A stretch of 64,000 bases of DNA from an uncultured Clostridium sp. Lineage in GTDB: Bacteria; Bacillota; Clostridia; Clostridiales; Clostridiaceae. The notes below the pieces were generated by a model. The model did no database searches. It worked only from the letters and a program-made list of their open reading frames with translations, and had not been told where the DNA came from. Position 1 is the first letter of the stretch, and each line of letters starts with the position of its first letter. The position numbers and the translations under genes are program-made. Positions 8,860-18,256 of the stretch are shown here, piece after piece. The DNA lies in assembly GCA_900539375.1 (NCBI GenBank), contig UQBY01000001.1, positions 138,450 through 202,449 on the forward strand, given 5' to 3'.

Positions 8860-9084
8860 ATGATATTTGAAGAAATTAGAGAGGTTATTTGTGAACAATT
8901 AGAGGTTGAACCAGAAAAGGTTACACTTGAAACAACTTTTGAAGAATTAGGAGCAGATTCTTTAGACTTATTCCAAGTTGTTATAGAAATTGAAGATAAA
9001 TATGGAATACAACTTGAAAATGCAGAAAGAATAAAAACAGTTAAAGATGCTGTAGATTATGTAACAGAAGTTACTAATAAGTAA
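8860..9084 (+). CDS. acpP: Acyl carrier protein
   Basis: The 74-residue acidic protein carries the phosphopantetheine attachment motif with Ser in ELGADSLDLFQVV and is the shuttle for acyl intermediates of all Fab enzymes. I start it at the ATG at 8860 because GGAGG at 8847-8851 is spaced correctly; an upstream TTG (8845) overlaps that ribosome site and is not the start. A separate hairpin follows before fabK. Confidence 0.96.
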   Translation: MIFEEIREVICEQLEVEPEKVTLETTFEELGADSLDLFQVVIEIEDKYGIQLENAERIKTVKDAVDYVTEVTNK

Positions 9085-9102
9085 GAATATATTAAAAGCT
9101 TT

Positions 9103-9137
9103 AATCGGGTTTCGAAAATTTAATAAGATACCCGATT
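9103..9137 (+). terminator. Hairpin between acpP and fabK, possible attenuator
   Basis: An 8-bp perfect stem (AATCGGGT at 9103-9110 with ACCCGATT at 9130-9137) encloses a 19-base loop; a T-rich stretch follows only after ten more bases. It may weaken readthrough and so raise the amount of acpP message relative to downstream genes. It could also protect the 3' end of a processed acpP message. Confidence 0.5.
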
Positions 9138-9176
9138 TCACTTTATATTTTTTTGAAGTATTAGGGAGGCAAAGTG

Positions 9177-10118
9177 ATGAAAGATAATAGGATTTGTAAA
9201 CTATTAGGCATAGAATATCCTATAATTCAAGGAGGAATGGCATGGATTGCAGATGCATCCTTAGCAGCAGCAGTTAGTGAAGCTGGTGGACTTGGTATAA
9301 TAACAGGAACTGCACCAATTGAATGGATAAGAGATGAAATAAGAAAAGCTAAAAAATTAACTAATAAGCCTTTTGGAGTTAATATAATGTTAATGTCTCC
9401 TCATGCAGATGAGGTTGCAAAATTAGTTTGTGATGAAAATGTTCAAGTTGTTACAACTGGTGCAGGAAGTCCAGGAAAGTATATGGAAATGTGGAAGGAA
9501 CATGGAGTTAAAGTTATTCCAGTAGTTGCCTCTGTTGCCCTTGCAAGAAGAATGGAGAAATTAGGAGCAGATGCTATTGTTGCAGAAGGAACTGAATCAG
9601 GAGGACATGTTGGACAATTAACCACTATGGCTTTAGTACCTCAAGTTGCAGATGCAGTAGAAATTCCAGTTTTAGCAGCTGGAGGAATTGGAGATGGACG
9701 TGGAATTGTAGCAGGCTTTGCTTTAGGTGCTGAAGGAGTTCAAATAGGAACAAGATTCTTAGTTGCAAAAGAATGTACAGTTCATCAAAACTATAAAAAT
9801 AAAGTATTAAAGGCAAAAGATATAGATACAGAAGTTACAGGAAGAAGTACAGGACACCCTGTAAGAGTACTTAGAAATAAATTAGCAAGAGAATTTAATA
9901 AGCTTGAAAAAGAAGGAGCACCAGTAGAAGATATAGAAAAGCTTGGAGAAGGTGCTTTAAGAAAGGCTGCAAAAGATGGAGATGTAGATTATGGTTCTGT
10001 TATGGCAGGTCAAATAGCAGGTCTTGTAAATAAAGAACAAACTTGTAAAGAAATTATAGATGAACTTGTAAAAGAAGCAGATAGCCTATTTAAAAAATTA
10101 GGAGGATACAATGGATAA
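9177..10118 (+). CDS. fabK: FMN-dependent enoyl-ACP reductase II
   Basis: FabK reduces trans-2-enoyl-ACP in the last step of each elongation cycle, using FMN and NAD(P)H; it replaces FabI in streptococci and clostridia and so is triclosan-insensitive. The 313-residue product is a 2-nitropropane-dioxygenase-like TIM barrel: PIIQGGMAWIADASLAAAVS at the N-terminus, EGTESGGHVGQL, and AAGGIGDGRGI plus GAEGVQIGTRFL in the FMN phosphate site. The ATG at 9177 fits the GGGAGG at 9164-9169 better than the GTG at 9174. The end overlaps fabD by 8 bp. Confidence 0.97.
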   Translation: MKDNRICKLLGIEYPIIQGGMAWIADASLAAAVSEAGGLGIITGTAPIEWIRDEIRKAKKLTNKPFGVNIMLMSPHADEVAKLVCDENVQVVTTGAGSPGKYMEMWKEHGVKVIPVVASVALARRMEKLGADAIVAEGTESGGHVGQLTTMALVPQVADAVEIPVLAAGGIGDGRGIVAGFALGAEGVQIGTRFLVAKECTVHQNYKNKVLKAKDIDTEVTGRSTGHPVRVLRNKLAREFNKLEKEGAPVEDIEKLGEGALRKAAKDGDVDYGSVMAGQIAGLVNKEQTCKEIIDELVKEADSLFKKLGGYNG

Positions 10119-11055
10119 AAGTAAAATAGCATTTTTATTCCCAGGACAAGGTGCCCAATACATTGGTATGGGAAAGGAATTATATGAAAATATTCATGAA
10201 TGTAAAGAAATTATAGATAAAGGCGAAGAAATTTTAAAGATGCCTATAAAGGAATTATTATTTAATGGTCCTGAGGATAAGTTAATGGCAACTGAAATTG
10301 CACAACCTGCTATTTTATTAGCATCTTTAGCCTCTTTAAAGGCATTAGAAATTAATGGCATAAATGCTGATTATACAGCAGGACTTTCTCTTGGAGAATA
10401 TGGAAGCCTTATTTATGGAGGAGCATTATCCTTTGAAGAAGGACTTTTACTTATAAAAGAAAGAGGAAGAATTATGGGTTCTGCCCTTCCTAAAGGACTT
10501 GGAAAAATGGCAGCTATAATGAGACTTAATGATGAAAAGTTTAATGAACTTTTAAAAAGAGCTAGTGAATATGGAGTTTGTGAAGGTGCTAATTATAATT
10601 GCCCTGGACAAGTTGTTATAGCTGGAGAAAATGAAGCAATAGAAAAAGCAGTAGAAATTGCAGCAGAGCTTGGTGGAAGAGGAATTTTATTAAATGTAAG
10701 TGGACCTTTCCATAGTTCTCTTCTTAAGGGTGCAAGTGAAGAATTTTATGAAACAATTAAAAAGGTAAATATAAATCCATTAAATAAAGTTGTTTATTCA
10801 AATACAAAGGGTCTTCCATATGATGAAAATGATGATATAAGAATTTTATTAAAAAATCATATAAAATCATCTGTATATTTTGAAAAATCTATAAGAGATA
10901 TGATAGATAAGAAAGTAGAAACTTTTATTGAAGTAGGACCTGGAAAAGCTTTAAGAGGATTTGTTAGAAAAATTGATAGAAGTAAAACTTTATTAAATGT
11001 AGAAGATTTAGCTTCTTTAAAAGCTACAATAGATAAGTTAAATGAAAATAATTAG
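10111..11055 (+). CDS. fabD: Malonyl-CoA:ACP transacylase
   Basis: FabD moves malonyl from CoA to ACP, supplying extender units. The 314-residue protein begins with the family signature IAFLFPGQGAQYIGMG and has the nucleophilic Ser in GLSLGEYGSL; the active-site His is in GPFHSSLL. The start overlaps the fabK end by 8 bp, which indicates translational coupling. Confidence 0.98.
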   Translation: MDKSKIAFLFPGQGAQYIGMGKELYENIHECKEIIDKGEEILKMPIKELLFNGPEDKLMATEIAQPAILLASLASLKALEINGINADYTAGLSLGEYGSLIYGGALSFEEGLLLIKERGRIMGSALPKGLGKMAAIMRLNDEKFNELLKRASEYGVCEGANYNCPGQVVIAGENEAIEKAVEIAAELGGRGILLNVSGPFHSSLLKGASEEFYETIKKVNINPLNKVVYSNTKGLPYDENDDIRILLKNHIKSSVYFEKSIRDMIDKKVETFIEVGPGKALRGFVRKIDRSKTLLNVEDLASLKATIDKLNENN

Positions 11056-11064
11056 GAGGTTTTT

Positions 11065-11805
11065 ATGTTAAAGGGTAAGTGTGCTATAGTTACAGGAGCT
11101 GCTAAGGGTATTGGAAAAGCAATAGCTTTAAAACTTGCTTCTTTAGGAGCTAACATAGTGTTAAATTATAGAAGCAGTGAAGAAAAAGCTATTGAAACTG
11201 AAAATGAAATAAAGGCTCTTGGTGTTGAAGTTTTAAGAGTTAAAGGAGATATAAGTAATATTTCAGATGTGGAAAATTTAATCAATACTGCTAAAGAAAA
11301 CTTTGGAAAAATTGATATAATGGTAAATAATGCAGGTATAACTAAAGATACATTAATATTAAGAATGAAAGAAGAAGACTTTGATTCTGTTATAAATGTT
11401 AATCTTAAGGGAGTATTTAATTGCTTAAAAACTATAACTCCTGTTATGGTAAAACAAAGAGAAGGTAAAATAATAAATCTTTCTTCAGTAGTAGGATTAT
11501 CTGGAAATGCAGGACAAGTAAACTATGCAGCATCAAAGGCTGGGGTAATAGGAATGACAAAATCTTTAGCTAAAGAAGTTGGTGCTAGAGGAATTACTGT
11601 AAATGCAGTTGCACCAGGATTTATTGAAACTGACATGACAGAAGTTTTAGGAGATAAGTTTAAAGAAGAAGCTAAAAAAGCAATTCCATTAAAAAGACTT
11701 GGAAAGCCAGAAGACGTTGCAAATGTTGTAGCATTTTTAGCAAGTGAAGATGCAAATTATATTACAGGTCAAGTTATTCAAGTTGATGGCGGAATGGTAA
11801 TGTAA
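11065..11805 (+). CDS. fabG: 3-oxoacyl-ACP reductase
   Basis: FabG reduces beta-ketoacyl-ACP with NADPH. The 246-residue SDR protein has the cofactor motif TGAAKGIGKAIA near the N-terminus, the NNAG motif (MVNNAGITKD), catalytic Ser in INLSSVVG and YxxxK in VNYAASKAG, and the C-terminal ITGQVIQVDGG. A GGAGG box precedes the ATG. It is tightly packed between fabD and fabF, so its role in fatty acid synthesis is secure. Confidence 0.98.
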   Translation: MLKGKCAIVTGAAKGIGKAIALKLASLGANIVLNYRSSEEKAIETENEIKALGVEVLRVKGDISNISDVENLINTAKENFGKIDIMVNNAGITKDTLILRMKEEDFDSVINVNLKGVFNCLKTITPVMVKQREGKIINLSSVVGLSGNAGQVNYAASKAGVIGMTKSLAKEVGARGITVNAVAPGFIETDMTEVLGDKFKEEAKKAIPLKRLGKPEDVANVVAFLASEDANYITGQVIQVDGGMVM

Positions 11806-11822
11806 GTTATTAGGAGGTATTT

Positions 11823-13058
11823 ATGGAAAGAAGAGTTGTTATAACTGGAATGGGAGCTGTTACTCCATTAGGAAATAATGTAGAAACTTATTGGGAAAAT
11901 TTAAAAAATGGAGTTTTAGGAATAGATTTTATTAAAAATGTGGATACAGAAAACTTTGAAACAAAAATAGCAGCAGAAGTTAAAGACTTTAATCCAGAAG
12001 AAGTTTTAGATAGGAAAGAAGCTAGAAGATTAGATAGATATGAACAATTTGCAATGGTTGCAGCAGATGAAGCTATAAAAGACGCTAAATTAGATTTAGA
12101 AACAATTGATAAGAAAAGATTTGGTGTTTATGTAGGAGCTGGTACAGGTGGTCTTATAACTATGGAAAATGATATAAAAAAGATTGCAGAAAAACCTTCA
12201 AGAAAAGTTTCTCCATTTTTTGTACCAATGACTATAATAAATTTAAGTGCTGGAAATATTGCTATAAAATATGGAGCTAAGGGACCTTGTCTTGCAACAG
12301 TTACAGCTTGTGCTACAGGAAACAATTCAATAGGAGAAGCCTTTAGAGCAATAAAACATGGTTATGCAGATGTAATTTTAGCAGGAAGTTCAGAAGCTCC
12401 TATATGCAGAATGGGTGTTGGTGGCTTTGCTGGAATGAAAGCTTTAAATATAACTGATGACCCAAAGAAAGCTTCAATACCTTTTGATAAGGACAGAAAT
12501 GGCTTTATAATGGGAGAAGGTGGAGCAATACTTGTTATGGAATCTTTAGAAAATGCAGAAAAAAGAGGAGCTAAGATTTTAGCTGAAATAGTTGGTTATG
12601 GCTCAACTTGTGATGCATATCATATAACTTCACCAGACCCTGAAGGAGAAGGGGCAGCAGAGGCTATGAGACTTGCAATTGAAGAAGCAGGTATAGAAAA
12701 AGAAGAAATATCATACATTAATGCTCATGGTACTTCAACAGGATTAAATGATAAATATGAAACAATAGCAATTAAAAAGGCCTTTGGAGAAGCTGCATAT
12801 AAAATTCCTGTATCCTCTACAAAGTCTATGACAGGACATCTTTTAGGAGGAGCTGGAGCAATAGAGGCAGTAGCTTGTGTAAAAGCCCTTGAAGATGGAT
12901 TTATACCTCCAACAGTAGGACTTGAAAATCCAGATGAAGGATTAGATTTAGATTATGTTCCTAAGGTTGGAAGAAAGGCTGATTTAAAATATACATTATC
13001 AAATTCCTTAGGTTTTGGTGGACATAATGCTACATTAGTCTTTAAGAAGTGGGAATAA
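11823..13058 (+). CDS. fabF: Beta-ketoacyl-ACP synthase II
   Basis: FabF extends acyl-ACP by condensation with malonyl-ACP and influences chain length with temperature. The 411-residue thiolase-fold protein has the catalytic Cys in TVTACATGNNSIGEA (about residue 163), His in INAHGTSTGLND and His in SMTGHLLGGAGA, the C-H-H triad of elongating synthases. GGAGG precedes the ATG. The cluster has no fabB or fabA, consistent with Firmicutes that make few or no unsaturated acids through FabA. Confidence 0.98.
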   Translation: MERRVVITGMGAVTPLGNNVETYWENLKNGVLGIDFIKNVDTENFETKIAAEVKDFNPEEVLDRKEARRLDRYEQFAMVAADEAIKDAKLDLETIDKKRFGVYVGAGTGGLITMENDIKKIAEKPSRKVSPFFVPMTIINLSAGNIAIKYGAKGPCLATVTACATGNNSIGEAFRAIKHGYADVILAGSSEAPICRMGVGGFAGMKALNITDDPKKASIPFDKDRNGFIMGEGGAILVMESLENAEKRGAKILAEIVGYGSTCDAYHITSPDPEGEGAAEAMRLAIEEAGIEKEEISYINAHGTSTGLNDKYETIAIKKAFGEAAYKIPVSSTKSMTGHLLGGAGAIEAVACVKALEDGFIPPTVGLENPDEGLDLDYVPKVGRKADLKYTLSNSLGFGGHNATLVFKKWE

Positions 13059-13076
13059 TTAAAAGGAGTGATATTT

Positions 13077-13592
13077 ATGGATTTTAATGGCATAAAGGAA
13101 TTAATAGAAACTGTTAATTCTTCAGATATAGCTTATTTTGAATACGAAACAAATGATGGCCATATAAAAATGGATAAATCTTTAACTAGAAACTTAACTG
13201 AAGCTTCTTCAAACTCAAAGGAAATCATTATAAAAGATGAAAAAGAAACAAAAGCTTCTGTTGTAAATACTAGTAATGAGGATAAAAATATATCACAAAC
13301 ACAATCTATTAATAAAGAAGAAACTAAACCTTTAGAAGAAGATAATGAAAATCTTTATATAGTAAAATCTCCTATGGTAGGAACTTTTTATAGTTCACCT
13401 TCACCAGATAAAGATGCTTTTGTAAGGGTAGGAGATAAAGTAAATGCCTCTTCAATTTTATGTATAATTGAAGCTATGAAGCTTATGAATGAAATTGAAA
13501 GTGAAGTTAATGGTACAATAAAAGAAATTCTTGTAAAAGATGGAGAAATGGTTGAATATGGTCAACCACTATTTAAGATAAAGGAGGATTAG
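13077..13592 (+). CDS. accB: Biotin carboxyl carrier protein of acetyl-CoA carboxylase
   Basis: This 171-residue protein carries biotin for acetyl-CoA carboxylase. A low-complexity, Ser/Thr/Lys/Glu-rich linker (about 45-92) precedes the biotinyl domain with the biotin-accepting Lys in IIEAMKLMNEIE. The ATG at 13077 is chosen because AAAGGAG at 13063-13068 serves as its ribosome site; the GTG at 13068 overlaps this site. Confidence 0.97.
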   Translation: MDFNGIKELIETVNSSDIAYFEYETNDGHIKMDKSLTRNLTEASSNSKEIIIKDEKETKASVVNTSNEDKNISQTQSINKEETKPLEEDNENLYIVKSPMVGTFYSSPSPDKDAFVRVGDKVNASSILCIIEAMKLMNEIESEVNGTIKEILVKDGEMVEYGQPLFKIKED

Positions 13593-13598
13593 GCTATT

Positions 13599-14021
13599 AT
13601 GATGGATATAAAAGAAATTAAAGAAATTTTACCTCATAGATACCCATTTCTTTTAGTTGATAAAATAACTGAAATAGAAGAAGGAAAAAGAGTAAAGGGA
13701 TATAAAAATGTAACAATAAATGAGCCTTTCTTTCAAGGACATTTTCCAGAATATCCTGTAATGCCAGGGGTTTTAGTACTTGAAGCTTTAGCTCAAGTTG
13801 GTGCTGTTGCAGTTTTAAGTATGGAACAATTTAAAGGAAAAAATCCTTTATTTGCAGGAGCTGATAAAGTAAAGTGGAGAAGACAAGTAATGCCTGGAGA
13901 TAAACTTGAATTAGAATGTGAAATAATAAAAATAAAAGGGCCAATAGGTATTGGAAAGGCCTTAGCAACAGTTGATGGGAAAAAAGCCTGTGAAGCTGAA
14001 ATAATGTTTGCTATAGGATAG
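13599..14021 (+). CDS. fabZ: 3-hydroxyacyl-ACP dehydratase
   Basis: FabZ dehydrates beta-hydroxyacyl-ACP in the elongation cycle. The 140-residue hot-dog protein has the catalytic His in FFQGHFPEYPVMPGVL and the acidic residue in VLEALAQVGA. Two ATG codons follow each other (13599 and 13602); either could start. AAGGAGG within the end of accB is the ribosome site, so translation is probably coupled. Confidence 0.98.
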   Translation: MMDIKEIKEILPHRYPFLLVDKITEIEEGKRVKGYKNVTINEPFFQGHFPEYPVMPGVLVLEALAQVGAVAVLSMEQFKGKNPLFAGADKVKWRRQVMPGDKLELECEIIKIKGPIGIGKALATVDGKKACEAEIMFAIG

Positions 14022-14031
14022 GTGATTAAAA

Positions 14032-15384
14032 ATGTTTAAAAAGGTGCTTATTGCAAATAGAGGAGAAATAGCTGTTAGAATAATAAGAGCTTGTAGAGAA
14101 ATGGGAATAGAAACAGTTGCAGTATATTCAGAAGCTGATAAATATGCTCTTCACACTCAACTTGCAGATGAAGCAGTGTGTATAGGACCTGCTTTATCTA
14201 AAGACAGTTATTTAAACATAACTAATATATTAAGTGCATGTGTTTTAACTGGAGCAGATGCTATTCATCCAGGTTTTGGTTTCCTTTCTGAAAATGCTAA
14301 ATTTGCTAAGATGTGCAAAGAATGTAATATAAAATTTATAGGACCTGATTATACTTCTATTGAACTTATGGGAAATAAAGCAAAGGCAAGGGAAGTTATG
14401 AAAAAAGCTAAAGTTCCAGTTGTTCCAGGTTTTGAAGGTGTTATAAAAGATGAAAAGCATGCCCTTTCTATTGCAAAAGAAATAGGATATCCTGTTATGA
14501 TAAAAGCTTCAGCAGGAGGTGGAGGAAAGGGAATAAGAATTGCCTTTAATGATGAAGAATTTAAAAATGGATATAATACTGCAAAAGCTGAAGCTAAAGC
14601 ATGTTTTGGAGATGATACTTTATATATTGAAAAATATGTTCAAAAACCAAAGCATATAGAATTTCAAATTTTAGCAGATTCCTTTGGAAATGTTATTCAT
14701 CTTGGGGAAAGAGAATGTTCTCTTCAAAGAAAAAATCAAAAGGTATTAGAAGAAGCACCATCAACATTTTTAACAGAAGAATTAAGAGAAGAGATGGGTG
14801 AAATAGCTAAAAAAGCAGCTCTTGCTGTAAATTATGAAAATGCTGGTACAATTGAATTTTTAGTAGATAAAGACCATAATTATTATTTTATGGAGATGAA
14901 TACTAGAATTCAAGTTGAACACCCTATTACAGAAATGATAACAGGAGTAGATATTGTTAAAGAACAATTGAAAATAGCTTCTGGTATGCCTTTAACTTTA
15001 ACTCAAAAAGACATAAAAATAAAAGGACATGCAATTGAGTGTAGAATAAATGCAGAGGAACCTGAAAAAGATTTTAGACCCTGTCCTGGAACAATTGAAG
15101 AGTTATATCTTCCAGGAGGAAGAGGCATAAGACTTGATTCTGCAATTTATTGTGGATATAAAATTCCTCCTTATTATGATTCTATGCTTGCAAAGTTAAT
15201 TGCTTTTGGAGATTCAAGAGAAGAAGCTATTACTATAATGAAAAGAGCTCTTGGAGAATTTGGAATAGTAGGGGTTAAGACTAATATAGATTTTCAATAT
15301 TCATTACTAGAAATGGATAAGGTTATTGAGGGAGATTATGATACATCTTTCTTAAATGAAGTTATGGTGAAGAATAATGTTTAA
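14032..15384 (+). CDS. accC: Biotin carboxylase subunit of acetyl-CoA carboxylase
   Basis: AccC carboxylates the biotin on AccB at the expense of ATP and bicarbonate. The 450-residue protein has the N-terminal KVLIANRGEIAVRIIRACRE, the ATP-grasp glycine loop KASAGGGGKGIRI, and the signature FMEMNTRIQVEHPITEMITG. The length matches the family. The last 8 bp overlap accD. Confidence 0.98.
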   Translation: MFKKVLIANRGEIAVRIIRACREMGIETVAVYSEADKYALHTQLADEAVCIGPALSKDSYLNITNILSACVLTGADAIHPGFGFLSENAKFAKMCKECNIKFIGPDYTSIELMGNKAKAREVMKKAKVPVVPGFEGVIKDEKHALSIAKEIGYPVMIKASAGGGGKGIRIAFNDEEFKNGYNTAKAEAKACFGDDTLYIEKYVQKPKHIEFQILADSFGNVIHLGERECSLQRKNQKVLEEAPSTFLTEELREEMGEIAKKAALAVNYENAGTIEFLVDKDHNYYFMEMNTRIQVEHPITEMITGVDIVKEQLKIASGMPLTLTQKDIKIKGHAIECRINAEEPEKDFRPCPGTIEELYLPGGRGIRLDSAIYCGYKIPPYYDSMLAKLIAFGDSREEAITIMKRALGEFGIVGVKTNIDFQYSLLEMDKVIEGDYDTSFLNEVMVKNNV

Positions 15385-16246
15385 TGGATTATTTAAAAAA
15401 ACAAATTATGGAACAGTAAAACCAATTCCTCAAAGTTCATTAGAGGAAAAGCCTAATATACCTTCAGGAATGTGGCTTAAATGTAATAAATGTGGAAGTA
15501 TAATATATAATGAGGATTTAGCTAGTAATTGTTATGTATGCTCAAGTTGTGGAAATCATTTAAGAATTAATGCTCATACAAGAATAAGTTTAATATTTGA
15601 TAAAAATTCTTTTGTAGAAATTGGAAGAGAAATAAGAGAAACTAATCCATTATCCTTTGAAGGGTATGAGGAAAAAATAGAAAAAGCAAAAAAAACTTCA
15701 GGAAGTAGTGAAGCTGTAATAACTGGTTTTGGAAAAATAAATGGAATAAAAGTAGCTTCTGCTATAATGGATAGTTTTTTTATGATGGGAAGTATGGGAA
15801 CTGTTGTAGGAGAAAAAATAACAAATTTAATTGAACTTGCAATAGAAAATAACCTTCCATTAATAATATTTACAACATCTGGTGGAGCTAGAATGCAAGA
15901 AGGAATTTTTTCTCTTATGCAAATGGCTAAAATAAGTGCAGCTCTTGCAAAATTTGATGAAGCAGGACTTTTATATATAACAGTTTTAACAGACCCTACA
16001 ACAGGTGGTGTTACTGCAAGTTTTGCTATGGAAGGAGATATTATATTAAGTGAGCCTGATGCTTTAGTAGGCTTTGCTGGAAGAAGAGTTATTGAAAATA
16101 CAATTAAAGAAACTCTTCCTGAAAACTTTCAAAAAGCAGAATTTCTTCTTGAAAAAGGCTTTATAGATGCAATTATAGATAGAAGAGATTTAAGAAGAAA
16201 GCTTTATAGAATTCTTAGTATGCATGAGGTGGAAGAAAATAAATGA
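15377..16246 (+). CDS. accD: Acetyl-CoA carboxylase carboxyltransferase subunit beta
   Basis: AccD and AccA together transfer the carboxyl group from biotin to acetyl-CoA. The 289-residue product has the N-terminal Cys4 zinc finger (CNKC at about 35-38 and CSSC at about 54-57) and the crotonase-like core with TTSGGARMQEGIFSLMQM. It overlaps accC at its start and accA at its end (ATGA overlap at 16243-16246), so the three subunits are translationally linked. Confidence 0.98.
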   Translation: MFNGLFKKTNYGTVKPIPQSSLEEKPNIPSGMWLKCNKCGSIIYNEDLASNCYVCSSCGNHLRINAHTRISLIFDKNSFVEIGREIRETNPLSFEGYEEKIEKAKKTSGSSEAVITGFGKINGIKVASAIMDSFFMMGSMGTVVGEKITNLIELAIENNLPLIIFTTSGGARMQEGIFSLMQMAKISAALAKFDEAGLLYITVLTDPTTGGVTASFAMEGDIILSEPDALVGFAGRRVIENTIKETLPENFQKAEFLLEKGFIDAIIDRRDLRRKLYRILSMHEVEENK

Positions 16247-17054
16247 GCAGAAATATGATAAAATCCATGTCTGAATGGGATAAAGTAGTTACAGCAAGAC
16301 ATAAGGATAGACCAACAGGGGAATTTTATATAGAAAATATCTTTAAACATTTTATTGAATTTCATGGAGATAGATATTTTGGAGATGATGCAGCAATTAT
16401 TGGAGGAATAGGTTTTTTAGAGAAAACTCCAGTAACAGTTATTTCTATTACAAAGGGAAGTAATACAAAAGAAAATATAAAGAGAAATTTTGGAATGCCA
16501 AAGCCAGAAGGATATAGAAAAGCATTAAGACTTATGAAACAAGCAGAAAAGTTTAAAAGACCTATTATATGTTTTATAGATACTCCAGGAGCTTTTTGTG
16601 GAGTTGATGCAGAGGAAAGAGGTCAAGGAGAAGCTATTGCTAAAAATTTATTTGAAATGAGTAAGTTAAAAACTCCTATAGTTTCTGTTCTTATGGGAGA
16701 AGGAGGAAGTGGAGGAGCTTTAGCTTTAGCTGTTGCAGATAGAATTTTAATGCTTGAAAATTCTATATACTCTATTTTATCTCCTGAAGGATTTGCTTCT
16801 ATTTTGTGGAAAGATGAAGTCGTGTAAAGGAAGCTGCAGAAGCAATGAAAATAACTGCTCAAGACTTAAAAGAGTTTAAAATAATAGATAAAATAATAAA
16901 AGAACCTTATGGAGGGGCACATAGAAATCCATTAAGGATGGCAATGTTTTTAAAGAAAAACCTTATAGAAGAGGTAAACTCTTTAAAAGAAAAGGATATA
17001 TGTGAACTTACAGAGGAAAGATATAATAAATTTAGAAGCTTTGGAAGAGAATAG
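16243..17054 (+). pseudogene. accA: Acetyl-CoA carboxylase carboxyltransferase subunit alpha, split by a one-base frameshift
   Basis: The first frame (16243-16827) encodes residues 1-194 of AccA, up to SPEGFASILWKDE, then runs into TAA. The remaining C-terminus (AAEAMKITAQDLKEFKIIDKII to 17054) continues without loss in another frame. Adding one A to the GAAGT at 16816-16820 restores WKDESRVKEAAEAMK, the normal family sequence, giving about 270 residues. The lesion is thus a one-base deletion in a short A run near 16817. Because AccA is needed for malonyl-CoA, a sequencing error is likely; true loss or recoding is possible. All other genes of the cluster are intact. Confidence 0.9.
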
Positions 17055-17055
17055 T

Positions 17056-17136
17056 AAAAAGAAGTGTGAAAATATTATTTTTATAATTAAATTTTTTAAT
17101 TGTACAAAATAGTAAATTCACACTTCTTTTTGTAAA
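17056..17136 (+). terminator. Terminator of the fab-acc operon
   Basis: A perfect 15-bp inverted repeat (17056-17070 with 17117-17131) brackets an A+T-rich loop of 46 bases; the right arm ends in a T run. It closes the cluster that begins at fabT. Confidence 0.75.
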
Positions 17137-17226
17137 GTATGTAAAAAATTTAAATAAATAATTCATAAATACATCTTTCTGTGATATTATATAATACATA
17201 AATAAAAAGAAAAGGAAGATGATTTT

Positions 17227-18159
17227 TTGGATATTGAGCTGAGAAACAAAGTTAATTTACTTTCAGAAAATTACAAAGAAATAAAAAAACAATTAAGAAG
17301 TGATGGAGATTTATTTAATCACTTTGAAGCATTGTTATATGGACTTACAGATAAAAAATTAGATTTAGAAAAAATTAATGAAATAAGAGAATATATTAAA
17401 AGTAAAAAAACAAATTCTATTTTTAAGGGAAACTTTCTTAAGATATTTTCTATTCTTATGGATAATAGAGAAGATTATAAAGAAGTTTATAAAAATACTA
17501 TTATTGTTTATGATTTTTTAGTTTCTAAAGGATTTACTTATTCTAATGAAACTGTCTTTGCTTCTTTTATACTTTCAAAAAGGTTTCAAGAGGAAGAATT
17601 AAACTATAGAGTAAATAAGCTTATTGAAATAAAAGAATTATTAGGAAGTAATGAATATATAAGTTGTGCAAATTTAGCAGCAGGAAATAAAGATATAAAA
17701 ACAATAGAAAAAGAATTTAATGAAGTAAAACAAACAATGATTTCTTTAGGATATTTTTACGATTGTGAAAAGGAGAATTTTATTCTTACTCTTATATCAA
17801 ATGAAGGAAATTTAAAAGAAAGAACTAAAAAGGCTATTAATATACTTAAAGAAATAGAAGAAAAGTATTTAATTAATTCTTTAAATTTCCTTTCTTTAAT
17901 TGTAATAGCATCCTTATTTACCTCTTGTGAAAAAAGCTTTATATCAGAATTTAATGATGTATATAATATACTTAAAGAAACAAAAGGTTATAGATTTTTT
18001 ATAAGTAAAGAAGTAAGACTTATTATTTCTTTATGTATTGTAATAAATAAATATGCAGAAGAAATGAAAGCTGATTTAATAGATATCAATATAAATGATG
18101 AAATAAGTATACTTCTTATTTTAGAAGAACAAACAGCTATATCTATAGCATCTATATAG
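17227..18159 (+). CDS. DUF4003-like protein of unknown function
   Basis: The 310-residue product is largely alpha-helical and has no signal peptide, membrane helix or catalytic motif that I can see. The pattern of helices (DLFNHFEALLYGLTDKKLD, NETVFASFILSKRF) resembles the DUF4003 family of Firmicutes, whose function is not known. Translation most likely starts at the TTG at 17227, eight bases after GGAAG. The gene stands alone between the fab terminator and ackA. Confidence 0.75.
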   Translation: MDIELRNKVNLLSENYKEIKKQLRSDGDLFNHFEALLYGLTDKKLDLEKINEIREYIKSKKTNSIFKGNFLKIFSILMDNREDYKEVYKNTIIVYDFLVSKGFTYSNETVFASFILSKRFQEEELNYRVNKLIEIKELLGSNEYISCANLAAGNKDIKTIEKEFNEVKQTMISLGYFYDCEKENFILTLISNEGNLKERTKKAINILKEIEEKYLINSLNFLSLIVIASLFTSCEKSFISEFNDVYNILKETKGYRFFISKEVRLIISLCIVINKYAEEMKADLIDININDEISILLILEEQTAISIASI

Positions 18160-18256
18160 TATAAATAATAACCACAATAAAAAATTAAAATTTATGTATA
18201 TAACTTTTAAATTTGGGGACTATATTAAATAGTTATGTTTATTTAGGAGGTAAATT

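Noticed and set aside
9443..9816. Minus-strand open frames inside fabK and similar ones inside fabF, accC, glxK and spoIIIAE
   Set aside because: They are antisense shadows of well-supported genes, with no ribosome sites or family sequence.
17056..17131. The 15-bp inverted repeat after accA as a mobile element end
   Set aside because: The T run, the position after the last gene and the absence of a target duplication fit a terminator.
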